This document shows positions 46,330 to 53,491 of a stretch of DNA of 64,000 nucleotides, piece by piece. The notes below the pieces were generated by a model, which was not told the DNA's origin, ran no database searches, and saw only the letters and a program-made list of their open reading frames with translations. The number at the start of each line of letters is the position of its first letter. Position 1 is the first letter of the stretch. The stretch covers positions 63,368 through 127,367 of the forward strand of contig NZ_PDHM01000012.1 of assembly GCF_002573715.1 (NCBI RefSeq). Reading direction: 5' to 3'. The position numbers and the translations under genes are program-made. The stretch is from Paenibacillus sp. EZ-K15. Lineage in GTDB: Bacteria > Bacillota > Bacilli > Paenibacillales > Paenibacillaceae.

Positions 46330-46545
46330 GTGCATCCTGTAACTCGGGCTCTATTGTGGATTGGCGGCGCTCTGATCGTGATCGGGCTGCTCTGGCCTGT
46401 CATTGGACGATTTGTCGGCCGGCTGCCGGGTGACATCGTGGTGGACAAACCCCATGTCAAAATTTATTTTCCGATCGTAACCTGCCTCGTCATCAGCGTG
46501 GTGGGCTCGTTGATTCTGTTTCTGATCCAACAATTTCGTAAATAG
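46330..46545 (+). CDS. DUF2905 small membrane protein
   Basis: A 71-residue protein with two helices (about 7-26 and 46-66) and the connecting motif GRLPGDIVVDKPHVKIYFP, which is typical of the DUF2905 family. Function is unknown; members are widespread small membrane proteins. The start is GTG 46330 after GAGGTGA. It stands alone between the importer and a structured repeat. Confidence 0.85.
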   Translation: MHPVTRALLWIGGALIVIGLLWPVIGRFVGRLPGDIVVDKPHVKIYFPIVTCLVISVVGSLILFLIQQFRK

Positions 46546-46556
46546 CAGGGATTTCA

Positions 46557-46669
46557 TAAGAAAAACGTCTATCGACGTACTTTCTCAGAAGACAGACCGC
46601 GGTTAGGGGATGTTTTTCTTGCGATATCAGGAAGGCCTAAGCTTCGGAGTTTATACTTTCTGATATCTT
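46557..46669 (+). repeat. Structured dispersed repeat, copy 1
   Basis: A 113-base element, found inverted at 59787-59898. Conserved blocks are the first 25 bases (TAAGAAAAACGTC...), the middle GTTTTTCTTGCGATATCAGG and the end TTTATACTTTCTGATATCTT. It contains the hairpin ACGTC-TATC-GACGT, an outer pair AAGAAAAAC / GTTTTTCTT, and GATATCAGGAAG / CTTTCTGATATC. Changes between copies fall mainly in the loops. No open frame; likely a small non-autonomous mobile repeat or a structured RNA. Confidence 0.85.
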
Positions 46670-46670
46670 A

Positions 46671-46713
46671 AAAAAACAGGCCGGCTAGGGCAAACCCTTA
46701 GCCGGCCTGTTTA
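46671..46713 (-). terminator. Terminator between DUF2905 and the khtT-khtU-yitT operon
   Basis: Stem AACAGGCCGGCTA (46676-46688) / TAGCCGGCCTGTT with one bulged base and a CAAA loop. On the minus strand the arm is followed by seven T, so it mainly ends the minus-strand operon; it may also stop plus-strand reading. Confidence 0.8.
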
Positions 46714-46729
46714 CATGGAAGAGAGAAAC

Positions 46730-47599
46730 TTACTTCTGAATGATGGTAATCTCGGCATTCGGATCCAGGCTTCTCACGATGGATTTGAATCTGGGCATCT
46801 CCAGAATGTGAACCCGATAGATCAGCTGCGTCGAACCGATGGTTTCACCTTCATACATAGAGTCATCTTTAGGGTCAGCAGTTTGGGATTCATACCCCAT
46901 GATGGCTTTCATGGTATGCTGGATTTCCAATTCGCTCACGCTGCGAATCCGGACCTCTCGTTTAAGCGGAAGGCTCGAAGTTGTAATACGTCCGGTCTCC
47001 AGTGCCATGAGACATGCGATCGCAGAGTACATCGCTCGTTCCCAGCCGAGAAGCAGCCCTGCCAATGTCAGTACGCATGTATTGACCATGATATGGATGT
47101 ACGGCAGCTTTAGGCGGGTTAGCAGATGTGATATCTGCTGCGGAATCTTGGGCATTTGGAGTGTGTCCAGGACGACGCCGTAACGAAGGCCGAGACCGAT
47201 GCCCAGCCCAAGGAAAATGCCGCCGATGCCTGCGCTCCCGATCTTGCTGTCGATGAGAGCGGGAACCGGAAAGAACAGGATCGAGCATACGGAAAAAGTA
47301 AGCAGTCCGACGGTGGCAATGACGGCTTTTTCCCGGTTGGCCCCACGGTAGACCAGCAGGAGCAGGGGCAGATTTAATGCAAACAGAAACATGCCTGTAT
47401 GAAGTCCCGTCAGATGCGAGGCGAGCGCGGAAATTCCCGTTACGCCGCCCGCGATGATGCCGCCGGGAACAAGAAATAAATCCAAACCGAACGCCGCTAT
47501 CAGGCCTCCGATGGCAGCCATGCTCATTCTTCTTCGTGTACTTGACTTGCTTACGGTCTCTTGCGGACCGTTCGTTACCCGAACCGGGGCTTGAACCAT
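46730..47599 (-). CDS. YitT family membrane protein (DUF161 + DUF2179)
   Basis: A protein of about 289 residues with five or six hydrophobic helices (AAIGGLIAAFGLDLFLVPGG, GGVTGISALASHLTG) and a soluble C-terminal DUF2179 domain (about 215-289; YRVHILEMPRFKSIVRSLDP). The family is common in Bacillota and its function is not established. Start at ATG 47599, ten bases after GGAGGG; a TTG two codons upstream is four bases from it and is also possible. It is the third gene behind khtT-khtU with an 11-17 base gap, so it is probably co-transcribed. Confidence 0.88.
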   Translation of the reverse strand: MVQAPVRVTNGPQETVSKSSTRRRMSMAAIGGLIAAFGLDLFLVPGGIIAGGVTGISALASHLTGLHTGMFLFALNLPLLLLVYRGANREKAVIATVGLLTFSVCSILFFPVPALIDSKIGSAGIGGIFLGLGIGLGLRYGVVLDTLQMPKIPQQISHLLTRLKLPYIHIMVNTCVLTLAGLLLGWERAMYSAIACLMALETGRITTSSLPLKREVRIRSVSELEIQHTMKAIMGYESQTADPKDDSMYEGETIGSTQLIYRVHILEMPRFKSIVRSLDPNAEITIIQK

Positions 47600-47616
47600 A
47601 GGCAATGTACCCTCCT

Positions 47617-48861
47617 TTATCCGCTTGCACTTTCATCCTTTAGCTTCGGTTTAACCGGTTTCTTCTCCTTATAGTCTTTAAATTTAATGATTTTGTTTAA
47701 GAAGTTATACACATGCTTGGACTCCTTGGTGAGCAGCGGTCCGAGAATAGCCAGTATCAGCACATACAAGGCTGCGAACGGCTGGATGAAGGTTGCTAGT
47801 CCGCCCGCTTTACCCATATTAGCGAGAATAATGGAGAATTCCCCGCGGGATACGATGGTCAGACCGATATTGGAGGATGCTTTGGAGGACAACCCTGCAC
47901 TGCGTCCTGCAAGCATACCTGCAATAAAGTTACCAAGGAGCGTGATGATAACGGCGATTAGCGATAACCACACAGCTCCGCCAAGCTCGGAAGGTACAAT
48001 CGTTAAACCGAAGCTAAAGAAGAATATGGCTCCAAAGAAATCACGGAATGGTAAAATTAAATGCTCAATGCGTTCACGATGCTCCGTCTCAGCCAGGACA
48101 AGCCCGACGAGTAGAGCGCCGATGGCCTCGGCAACATGAATCGTTTCGGCGAATCCTGCGAGCAGGAACAATGCGCCAAAAACAACCAAGGCAAACAATT
48201 CGTTCGACCGTATATTTAATACCTTATTCAGAAGCGGTACGGCTTTACGGCCAATTATAAGGACAAGCAGCATAAATCCAAGGGCGATTACCGCAGATAT
48301 CAGTACTCCGCCCAGCGATGATGATCCGCTCAATACGAGGCCGGAGAGAATAGAGATATATACAGCCAGGAATACATCCTCGAACATGATAATACCGAGA
48401 ATCATTTCAGTTTCGGGATTCGCCGTTCTTTTCAAGTCAACCAGCACCTTGGCTACGATAGCGCTTGAAGAGATGGTGGTAATTCCCGCAACAATGAGTG
48501 TTTCCGCCACGGGGAATCCGGAAAAGATCCCGATCATCAGTCCAAGCGTAAAGTTAATGGCAATATAGATACTTCCACCAACTACGATGGACTTCCCTGA
48601 TTTAATTAACCGGCCGACCGAGAATTCGAGGCCAAGATAGAACAGAAGGAACAGTACGCCGATGCGACCCATAAAGTCGATGAACGGAGCACTTTCTATA
48701 AAACGAAAATCGAATGATCCAAAATGAAAAGCATGAGGCCCTACCGCCATCCCTATCAGAATGTAGAAAGGGACGACGGAAAACCGGAGTTTAGCTGATA
48801 GCAACCCCGCCAGGGCGATCAGGAAAATCGCCAGTCCAACTTCTAAAACCAAATGATCCAT
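47617..48861 (-). CDS. khtU: K+/H+ antiporter (CPA2 family, KhtU-like)
   Basis: A 414-residue cation:proton antiporter with about 12 helices; the CPA2 features LLFYLGLEFSVGRLIKSG and IGALLVGLVLAETEHRERIE are visible. In B. subtilis KhtU exports K+ with proton exchange and is gated by KhtT. It starts three bases after khtT, so coupled translation is likely. It lacks a C-terminal TrkA-N domain, in agreement with control by the separate KhtT subunit. Confidence 0.92.
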   Translation of the reverse strand: MDHLVLEVGLAIFLIALAGLLSAKLRFSVVPFYILIGMAVGPHAFHFGSFDFRFIESAPFIDFMGRIGVLFLLFYLGLEFSVGRLIKSGKSIVVGGSIYIAINFTLGLMIGIFSGFPVAETLIVAGITTISSSAIVAKVLVDLKRTANPETEMILGIIMFEDVFLAVYISILSGLVLSGSSSLGGVLISAVIALGFMLLVLIIGRKAVPLLNKVLNIRSNELFALVVFGALFLLAGFAETIHVAEAIGALLVGLVLAETEHRERIEHLILPFRDFFGAIFFFSFGLTIVPSELGGAVWLSLIAVIITLLGNFIAGMLAGRSAGLSSKASSNIGLTIVSRGEFSIILANMGKAGGLATFIQPFAALYVLILAILGPLLTKESKHVYNFLNKIIKFKDYKEKKPVKPKLKDESASG

Positions 48862-48864
48862 TCA

Positions 48865-49356
48865 TCAACCACGTCCGTTCATCAAGATTTGTTTAAATTG
48901 CCGCTGTTGTTGACGTTCACCAACGACAACGAGTGTCGAGTCCGGTGTAATGATAACGTCAGGTCCGGGATTGATTTGTTTACTGTTTTTATCAACGGTC
49001 GCAATGATGGTTGCACCTGAGGCTTGGCGTACGCCCAAATCACCAATCGATTTACCTGCCCCGTAATAGTGGGGCTCGATGCGATACCATTCGATAATCA
49101 ATTCGTCCAGCGCCATGTCGATTGTTTCCAGCGCTTTAGGTTTATAAGTGAGACCGCCAACGATGGCAGCAATTTGGCGAGCCTCATCATCGTCCAAGGA
49201 AATCATGGAAATGCTTTCGTCCGGATCGTCATGTTCATAATGGTACATTTCACGGCGGCCGTCGTCATGAATGATAATGACCAGCTTATCGCCACCGCGG
49301 GTATCAATTACGAACTTCTTGCCGATTCCGGGCAAATCTGTTTCACGAACATGCAT
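48865..49356 (-). CDS. khtT: TrkA-C (RCK_C) regulatory subunit KhtT of the K+/H+ antiporter
   Basis: A 163-residue cytosolic protein. The C-terminal RCK_C domain (about 85-160) has [20 protein letters not shown] and [15 protein letters not shown], the usual ligand-binding face. In B. subtilis KhtT inhibits or activates KhtU in response to c-di-AMP, pH and cations. It is the first gene of the minus-strand operon. GGAGGAG lies just upstream of the ATG at 49356. Confidence 0.93.
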   Translation of the reverse strand: MHVRETDLPGIGKKFVIDTRGGDKLVIIIHDDGRREMYHYEHDDPDESISMISLDDDEARQIAAIVGGLTYKPKALETIDMALDELIIEWYRIEPHYYGAGKSIGDLGVRQASGATIIATVDKNSKQINPGPDVIITPDSTLVVVGERQQQRQFKQILMNGRG

Positions 49357-49592
49357 AGGTTAAACTCCTCCTAAAAATACACTTTTAGTTTTTTTTTTGC
49401 AGACCGGTCACACGGATCTCAAAAATATACGCAGCCAAATAAAACAATCCATTCAGGATGAAATTGTACAGTCTTTAATAAACCTACGTGCATACGTCAA
49501 TTAGCACAGGTTGATTGTATGGTTGCCTGAGAGATGAAAAATTGGCGAATTTAAGAAACCGCAGTCAGTTTGAATGCGAAAAGGGGAGGAAT

Positions 49593-49937
49593 CTAAACGA
49601 ACTTCGATGTGTATTTAATGGGGAATAATAATAAAAGCCGGAGCCGAAGCGGAATGATCGGCCGATAGGGCAGACGTGTTTTGGGAGCCTGCAACATGAG
49701 AACGGCCGACATCAATAAGAACAGTGGCAAGGTATTGCCGGCTGCCTTAAGTTTGGAGAGGATCTGAGAGTGTTTCAGAACAGCTACTTTCAGATGAAGG
49801 TCGTGCTTATAAACATACCGCTCATCGTGGGTTTCGCTGCTGTAATACTCCTGGACGGGAATGTAAAGGGCAAATGCCGTAACCAGAACAAGTACCAGCA
49901 TCCAAAGAATTTTTGCTGTTTTTAAGAAACGGTTCAC
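49593..49937 (-). CDS. Small membrane protein of unknown function behind a Fur/Zur-like operator
   Basis: I do not recognise this 114-residue protein. It has a helix at about 9-29 (ILWMLVLVLVTAFALYIPV), an external-looking polar loop with Tyr, His, Asp and Glu (EYYSSETHDERYVYKHDLHL), a second helix at about 65-80 (LPLFLLMSAVLML) and a basic tail. The GTG start at 49937 has GGGGGAG five bases upstream; the frame continues further up without a better site. The palindrome at 49989-50011 lies 52 bases before the start, which suggests metal control. The His/Asp/Glu loop could bind metal, but this is speculative. Confidence 0.65.
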   Translation of the reverse strand: MNRFLKTAKILWMLVLVLVTAFALYIPVQEYYSSETHDERYVYKHDLHLKVAVLKHSQILSKLKAAGNTLPLFLLMSAVLMLQAPKTRLPYRPIIPLRLRLLLLFPIKYTSKFV

Positions 49938-49988
49938 GGTTACTCCCCCTTCGTCCCAAGCTTCTGTGTTAATCATAACATAAAAATA

Positions 49989-50011
49989 ATCGTTCTCAAA
50001 ATGAGAACGAT
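49989..50011. promoter_or_regulatory. Fur/Zur-family operator-like palindrome
   Basis: Perfect 10-base arms ATCGTTCTCA (49989-49998) and TGAGAACGAT (50002-50011) around AAA. The size, symmetry and TTCTCA/TGAGAA core resemble Fur-family boxes of Gram-positive bacteria (ferric or zinc uptake regulators). It is placed to control the minus-strand membrane gene at 49593; the small gene at 50078 is oriented the same way and would not be controlled. Confidence 0.55.
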
Positions 50012-50077
50012 AAATTATTTTTGAACACTTTTACAGATTGATTATATTTTTTACATTATATTGAAGCGAGACTTGTC

Positions 50078-50269
50078 TTACTTTTTGCGAAGTTTATCGT
50101 AATTTTCCGTATCGGGATCGATATCGACTTTCGATGTATCTTTATCTTCCAAAATGCCAAGAACCAGATCATCGAGCTTGTCGGTTGCGGCTTGATCCGG
50201 ACGATCGGGCTCGGGAATAGGGTCTACGCCGGGGAACTGTCCGTCATATTCAGGTTTCTTTTTGCTCAT
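50078..50269 (-). CDS. Small acidic hydrophilic protein, unknown
   Basis: A 63-residue protein starting MSKKKPEYDGQFPGVDPIPE, rich in Asp, Pro and Lys and without a hydrophobic segment or cysteines. I do not recognise it. AGAAAGGA is about 12 bases before ATG 50269; the frame runs on upstream to 50338 without a ribosome site. Coding potential is moderate only. Confidence 0.55.
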   Translation of the reverse strand: MSKKKPEYDGQFPGVDPIPEPDRPDQAATDKLDDLVLGILEDKDTSKVDIDPDTENYDKLRKK

Positions 50270-50482
50270 TAGGGTCTCATTCCTTTCTGGAAATATTTTG
50301 ACACAAAAGCTTCCGTTATATGTAACGAATAAACGCAAGGGGTGAAAATGAAACCATGCAAGCGATCATCAGCATGACAATAGTCTTCCTTCTATGTAAT
50401 GTATCTCTATATATTCATCTGCTATATAAGAAATATGCTAGAATGTATTGGAGGAATATTATACCAGGGGGTAATTTGAGTT

Positions 50483-51106
50483 ATGAAGAAAAAAATGCTG
50501 TGCTGCACTATCGCTTTATTGCTTGTATCAGGCTCGATCGTTTCTGCTCATCCGGGAAGAACGGATGCCAATGGAGGGCATACCTGCCGTACCAATTGCG
50601 AACGCTGGGGTCTGTCTTATGGCGAGTATCATTATCATAATGGAGGGGGAAGCTCTTCAAGCAGCAAGTCGTCCTCATCCACGCCTAAAGCCAAATCATC
50701 GAAGAATAGCACGACAAAATCCACTGCGCCGAAGCCGGCAGCTCCGGCCTATGCCAAGTCCGGTCTTAAAGTTTACGTTAACGGCAGCGTGGTGAAGTTT
50801 GACAGTGAGCCGTTGGTGTATAACAACATCAATCTGGTGCCGCTGCGGGAAATCGCCGAAGGAATGGGAGCTCAAGTTAGCTGGAATCGTGAAGCGGCCA
50901 GCATTGGTGTACAAAGAGACAATCACAAAATAACACTCACGATTGGCAGCAAAACCGTCTTTTACAACGGCAAATCGGAAACCGTTACGGTCGCTCCTAA
51001 AGTGATCGACGGCGTGACGTACGTTCCGATTCAGGTGTTTGCAAGGGGGCTTGGCGCTGGCGTGAACTATACCGATCATGATAAAATTCTGAGAATCTCC
51101 TTATAG
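50483..51106 (+). CDS. Secreted YHYH-domain protein with copper amine oxidase N-terminal-like (stalk) domain
   Basis: A 207-residue exported protein with signal peptide (KMLCCTIALLLVSGSIVSA). It contains a YHYH domain (about 22-53: HPGRTDANGGHTCRTNC, then GEYHYHNGG), whose His/Cys pattern suggests metal binding, a Ser/Lys-rich linker (about 54-90), and a C-terminal CuAO-N1 domain (about 95-207; VNGSVVKFDSEPLVYNNINL, VPLREIAEGMGAQVSW). The latter is common in Paenibacillus surface proteins as a wall- or matrix-associated module. The ribosome site is CAGGGGG. No operon partner is clear; a zinc-ribbon gene follows after 48 bases. Confidence 0.88.
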   Translation: MKKKMLCCTIALLLVSGSIVSAHPGRTDANGGHTCRTNCERWGLSYGEYHYHNGGGSSSSSKSSSSTPKAKSSKNSTTKSTAPKPAAPAYAKSGLKVYVNGSVVKFDSEPLVYNNINLVPLREIAEGMGAQVSWNREAASIGVQRDNHKITLTIGSKTVFYNGKSETVTVAPKVIDGVTYVPIQVFARGLGAGVNYTDHDKILRISL

Positions 51107-51154
51107 GAATAAAATAAATACAGCATCAAACGGAACAGAGAGGGGAGAGCATAC

Positions 51155-51586
51155 TTGAGTTTTTTTGATAAATTTAAGGCCGGTGTGTCCGACGCCGGAA
51201 ACAAAGCTAAAACGCTGGTGGAGATCAATCGGTTAAAGCTGCAGAACAACGGTAAAAAAAGCGACATCGATGAACAGCTTCTGGAAATCGGCAAGGTTGT
51301 ATTTGCTGCAACCGAAGCTGGGAAGTGGCCGCCTGATCAGGAGAGTATTCAGAGCTACGTGGACAAGATTCATCAATTGAATTTTGAAATCGAACAAAAT
51401 CTGCTTCATATCGCCAATCTTACGGATGAGAAGGTATGCAGAGCCTGCGGAAACAGCTCTGCTATGAACGCTAAGTTTTGTGCCCACTGTGGCCGTACGT
51501 TCGAAGTGATTCAGGTGGAATCGGAAGAGCAGCGTAAAGAAATTCCGCTTCTGGAAGATGGCAGTGATCAAGAGGAGCCGAAATAG
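51155..51586 (+). CDS. Zinc-ribbon protein of unknown function
   Basis: A 143-residue protein with an N-terminal amphipathic part (about 1-85, predicted helical) and a C-terminal zinc ribbon CRACGNSSAMNAKFCAHCG with two CxxC pairs at about 96-114. The tail is acidic. The family is common in Bacillota and has no assigned role. The start is TTG 51155, after GAGAGGGGAGAG. Confidence 0.78.
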   Translation: MSFFDKFKAGVSDAGNKAKTLVEINRLKLQNNGKKSDIDEQLLEIGKVVFAATEAGKWPPDQESIQSYVDKIHQLNFEIEQNLLHIANLTDEKVCRACGNSSAMNAKFCAHCGRTFEVIQVESEEQRKEIPLLEDGSDQEEPK

Positions 51587-51738
51587 TGTGATTGGTCCAA
51601 TTGTCCTCACTAGTCTAGGCGGGCCGATCGATTGGAACGGGATCTTATTCTCGCGTGTGTGTTGTGCCGAACAATAACACGAGCAATTAAAAGGACGTCA
51701 TGGTCCTTGACGTCAGGATGAATGTTTTTGCTAAAGAT

Positions 51739-51786
51739 AGAGCCGCACCCTGGTTTGGGAATGACCGGGGGTGGCTCTTTTCTTTT
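51739..51786 (+). terminator. Terminator before the YesMN locus
   Basis: Stem AGAGCCGCACCCTGG (51739-51753) / CCGGGGGTGGCTCT (51765-51778), nearly perfect with G-U pairs, then TTTTCTTTTT. It ends the YHYH/zinc-ribbon transcript; the rest of the 316-base gap (51587-51902) holds no gene that I can see. Confidence 0.85.
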
Positions 51787-51902
51787 TGTCCGGTGTGAAG
51801 GAAGCCGCAAATCATTACAGAATGATTATTAAGGTGATCTTACTCACCATAAAATCGTTATATAGTAATATTAGCTTACTTAGCTGGAGGGAGTGAGGAC
51901 AT

Positions 51903-53462
51903 ATGCCGATGAACAAGGCCTGTAATGATGAGTTATTTCAACATGGGAATCGAAGGGTGTCAAGGCTGCTAAAAGGTCACGTTCTATTGCTTCCCGTCTG
52001 TGTATTTCTGATGCTCCTTGCTGCTGGATGTAACAGTACGGACCCTTCGGAGGAGGACAATTCGCCGGAGAGTCAACCGAAGAGCGCATCCATCAGCATC
52101 GTCATTTCCAGTCTCGGGATGACGTTTCCTGCCGGGATGGACGAGAATGACAATCCGTATCTGAATTACATTGAAGAGCGCACGGGGCTTGAGATCGGTG
52201 TTAATCTTCCGCCACCTGAAGTTTACAACGAGAAGCTGGATGTCATTATGTCCTCGGGCAACTTGCCGGATATGCTCCATACGTATGAACCGGTGTGGTT
52301 CGACAATTATGTCAAGCAAAAGGCATTTATGCCGCTGGATGAGCTAATCGACAAGCATGGTCCTCACCTAAAGGAGAAAATTCCGCCGGAGGTCTGGGAT
52401 CGGGTTCGATATGGCGGTAAAATCTATGCGGTTCCGAGCTTGAATGAGGTGACTGGGGCAGAGCTGATGTATGTACGAAAGGATTGGCTTGATCGGCTTG
52501 GCCTCGAGCCGCCCGAAACACTGGAGGAATATTACGAAGTCATCCGTGCCTTTACGCTCGATGATCCGGACGGCAACGGCGTGCAGGATACGATCGGCCT
52601 TACCCTGACATCGAAGTTGGGCAGGTCTTCCCCGTTCTTCGGAGCCTTCGGGACGCAGCGGAATACTTGGTTTGAACGGGACGGTCGGCTGGTGAACGGA
52701 AGCATTCTGCCTGAAACGAAGGAGAGCCTCGCTTTTTTTGCCAAGCTGTATCAGGAGAATCTGCTCGATCGGGAGTTTCCTCTTAACCTGCAAAATAATC
52801 TGTTCGAAAAAATAGAAAATGGCACGGTGGGCCTCTTCTCCGCAGCATGGTACGACACGCGGGGACCGATTGCGGCTAATATGAGCAAGGATCCGGAGGC
52901 AAAATGGATTCCGCTTCCGTATCCCACGGGACCGGACGGACTCAAAGGGGTGGAAGGCAAGGATATTATCCGCGGCTACAATGTCATTCCCGCCGAATCG
53001 GAGAAAGCAGCCGAAGTGATTAAGTTTCTGGACTTTATCGCCAGCGACTATAAGACGCTGAAGCTCGGCTTCGAGAACGAAATCTGGCGTTGGGAGGACG
53101 GGGCGATCGTTACGGATTTTGCGCTTCACGACAAGCATTTGTACCGTGGAATTTATCAGTCGCTTGTTGATGTGCCGGACCAATTGCTGTTTAAGGAGCG
53201 GCTTGACTCACTAGGCGATTTCAACCTATACAACAACTTGCAGATGATTCACTCACATATAACTCCGAATGCATTCTATGGCGTTCCCACACCTGCCATG
53301 ACGAAGTACAGTAATAAGCTTAAAAATCTGGAGGATGTGTTTACGAAGATCATTATGGGGCTGGAACCGCTGGATGCCTTCGATGACTATGTGAAGAGGT
53401 GGAAGGAAGAAGGAGGAGATGAAATCACGAAGGAAGTGAATGAATGGTACTCCAAACAATGA
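51903..53462 (+). CDS. Extracellular solute-binding lipoprotein (LplA/YtcQ-like)
   Basis: A 519-residue binding lipoprotein, larger than the AraN type. The signal peptide (LLPVCVFLMLLAAG) ends at the lipobox LLAAGCNST. The mature part has YLNYIEERTGLEIGVNLPPP, SGNLPDMLHTYEP and AVPSLNEVTGAELMYVRKDW, typical for Paenibacillus oligosaccharide-binding proteins near YesM/YesN. It heads the locus; its end comes 30 bases before the YesM start. GGAGGGAG precedes ATG 51903. It has no adjacent permease, so it may act with the sensor pair or with the permeases at 57867. Confidence 0.9.
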   Translation: MPMNKACNDELFQHGNRRVSRLLKGHVLLLPVCVFLMLLAAGCNSTDPSEEDNSPESQPKSASISIVISSLGMTFPAGMDENDNPYLNYIEERTGLEIGVNLPPPEVYNEKLDVIMSSGNLPDMLHTYEPVWFDNYVKQKAFMPLDELIDKHGPHLKEKIPPEVWDRVRYGGKIYAVPSLNEVTGAELMYVRKDWLDRLGLEPPETLEEYYEVIRAFTLDDPDGNGVQDTIGLTLTSKLGRSSPFFGAFGTQRNTWFERDGRLVNGSILPETKESLAFFAKLYQENLLDREFPLNLQNNLFEKIENGTVGLFSAAWYDTRGPIAANMSKDPEAKWIPLPYPTGPDGLKGVEGKDIIRGYNVIPAESEKAAEVIKFLDFIASDYKTLKLGFENEIWRWEDGAIVTDFALHDKHLYRGIYQSLVDVPDQLLFKERLDSLGDFNLYNNLQMIHSHITPNAFYGVPTPAMTKYSNKLKNLEDVFTKIIMGLEPLDAFDDYVKRWKEEGGDEITKEVNEWYSKQ

Positions 53463-53491
53463 TGTCGGCCGCCAAGAGAGGGGGGACTCGA

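Noticed and set aside
46962..47636. Second minus-strand frame overlapping yitT
   Set aside because: Out of frame with the DUF161/DUF2179 protein; composition rich in Arg/Ser and without motifs.
50356..50640. 94-codon plus-strand frame with a hydrophobic start before the YHYH gene
   Set aside because: It overlaps the YHYH gene out of frame; its own start has no good ribosome site. The first hydrophobic part could be a small peptide but cannot be supported.
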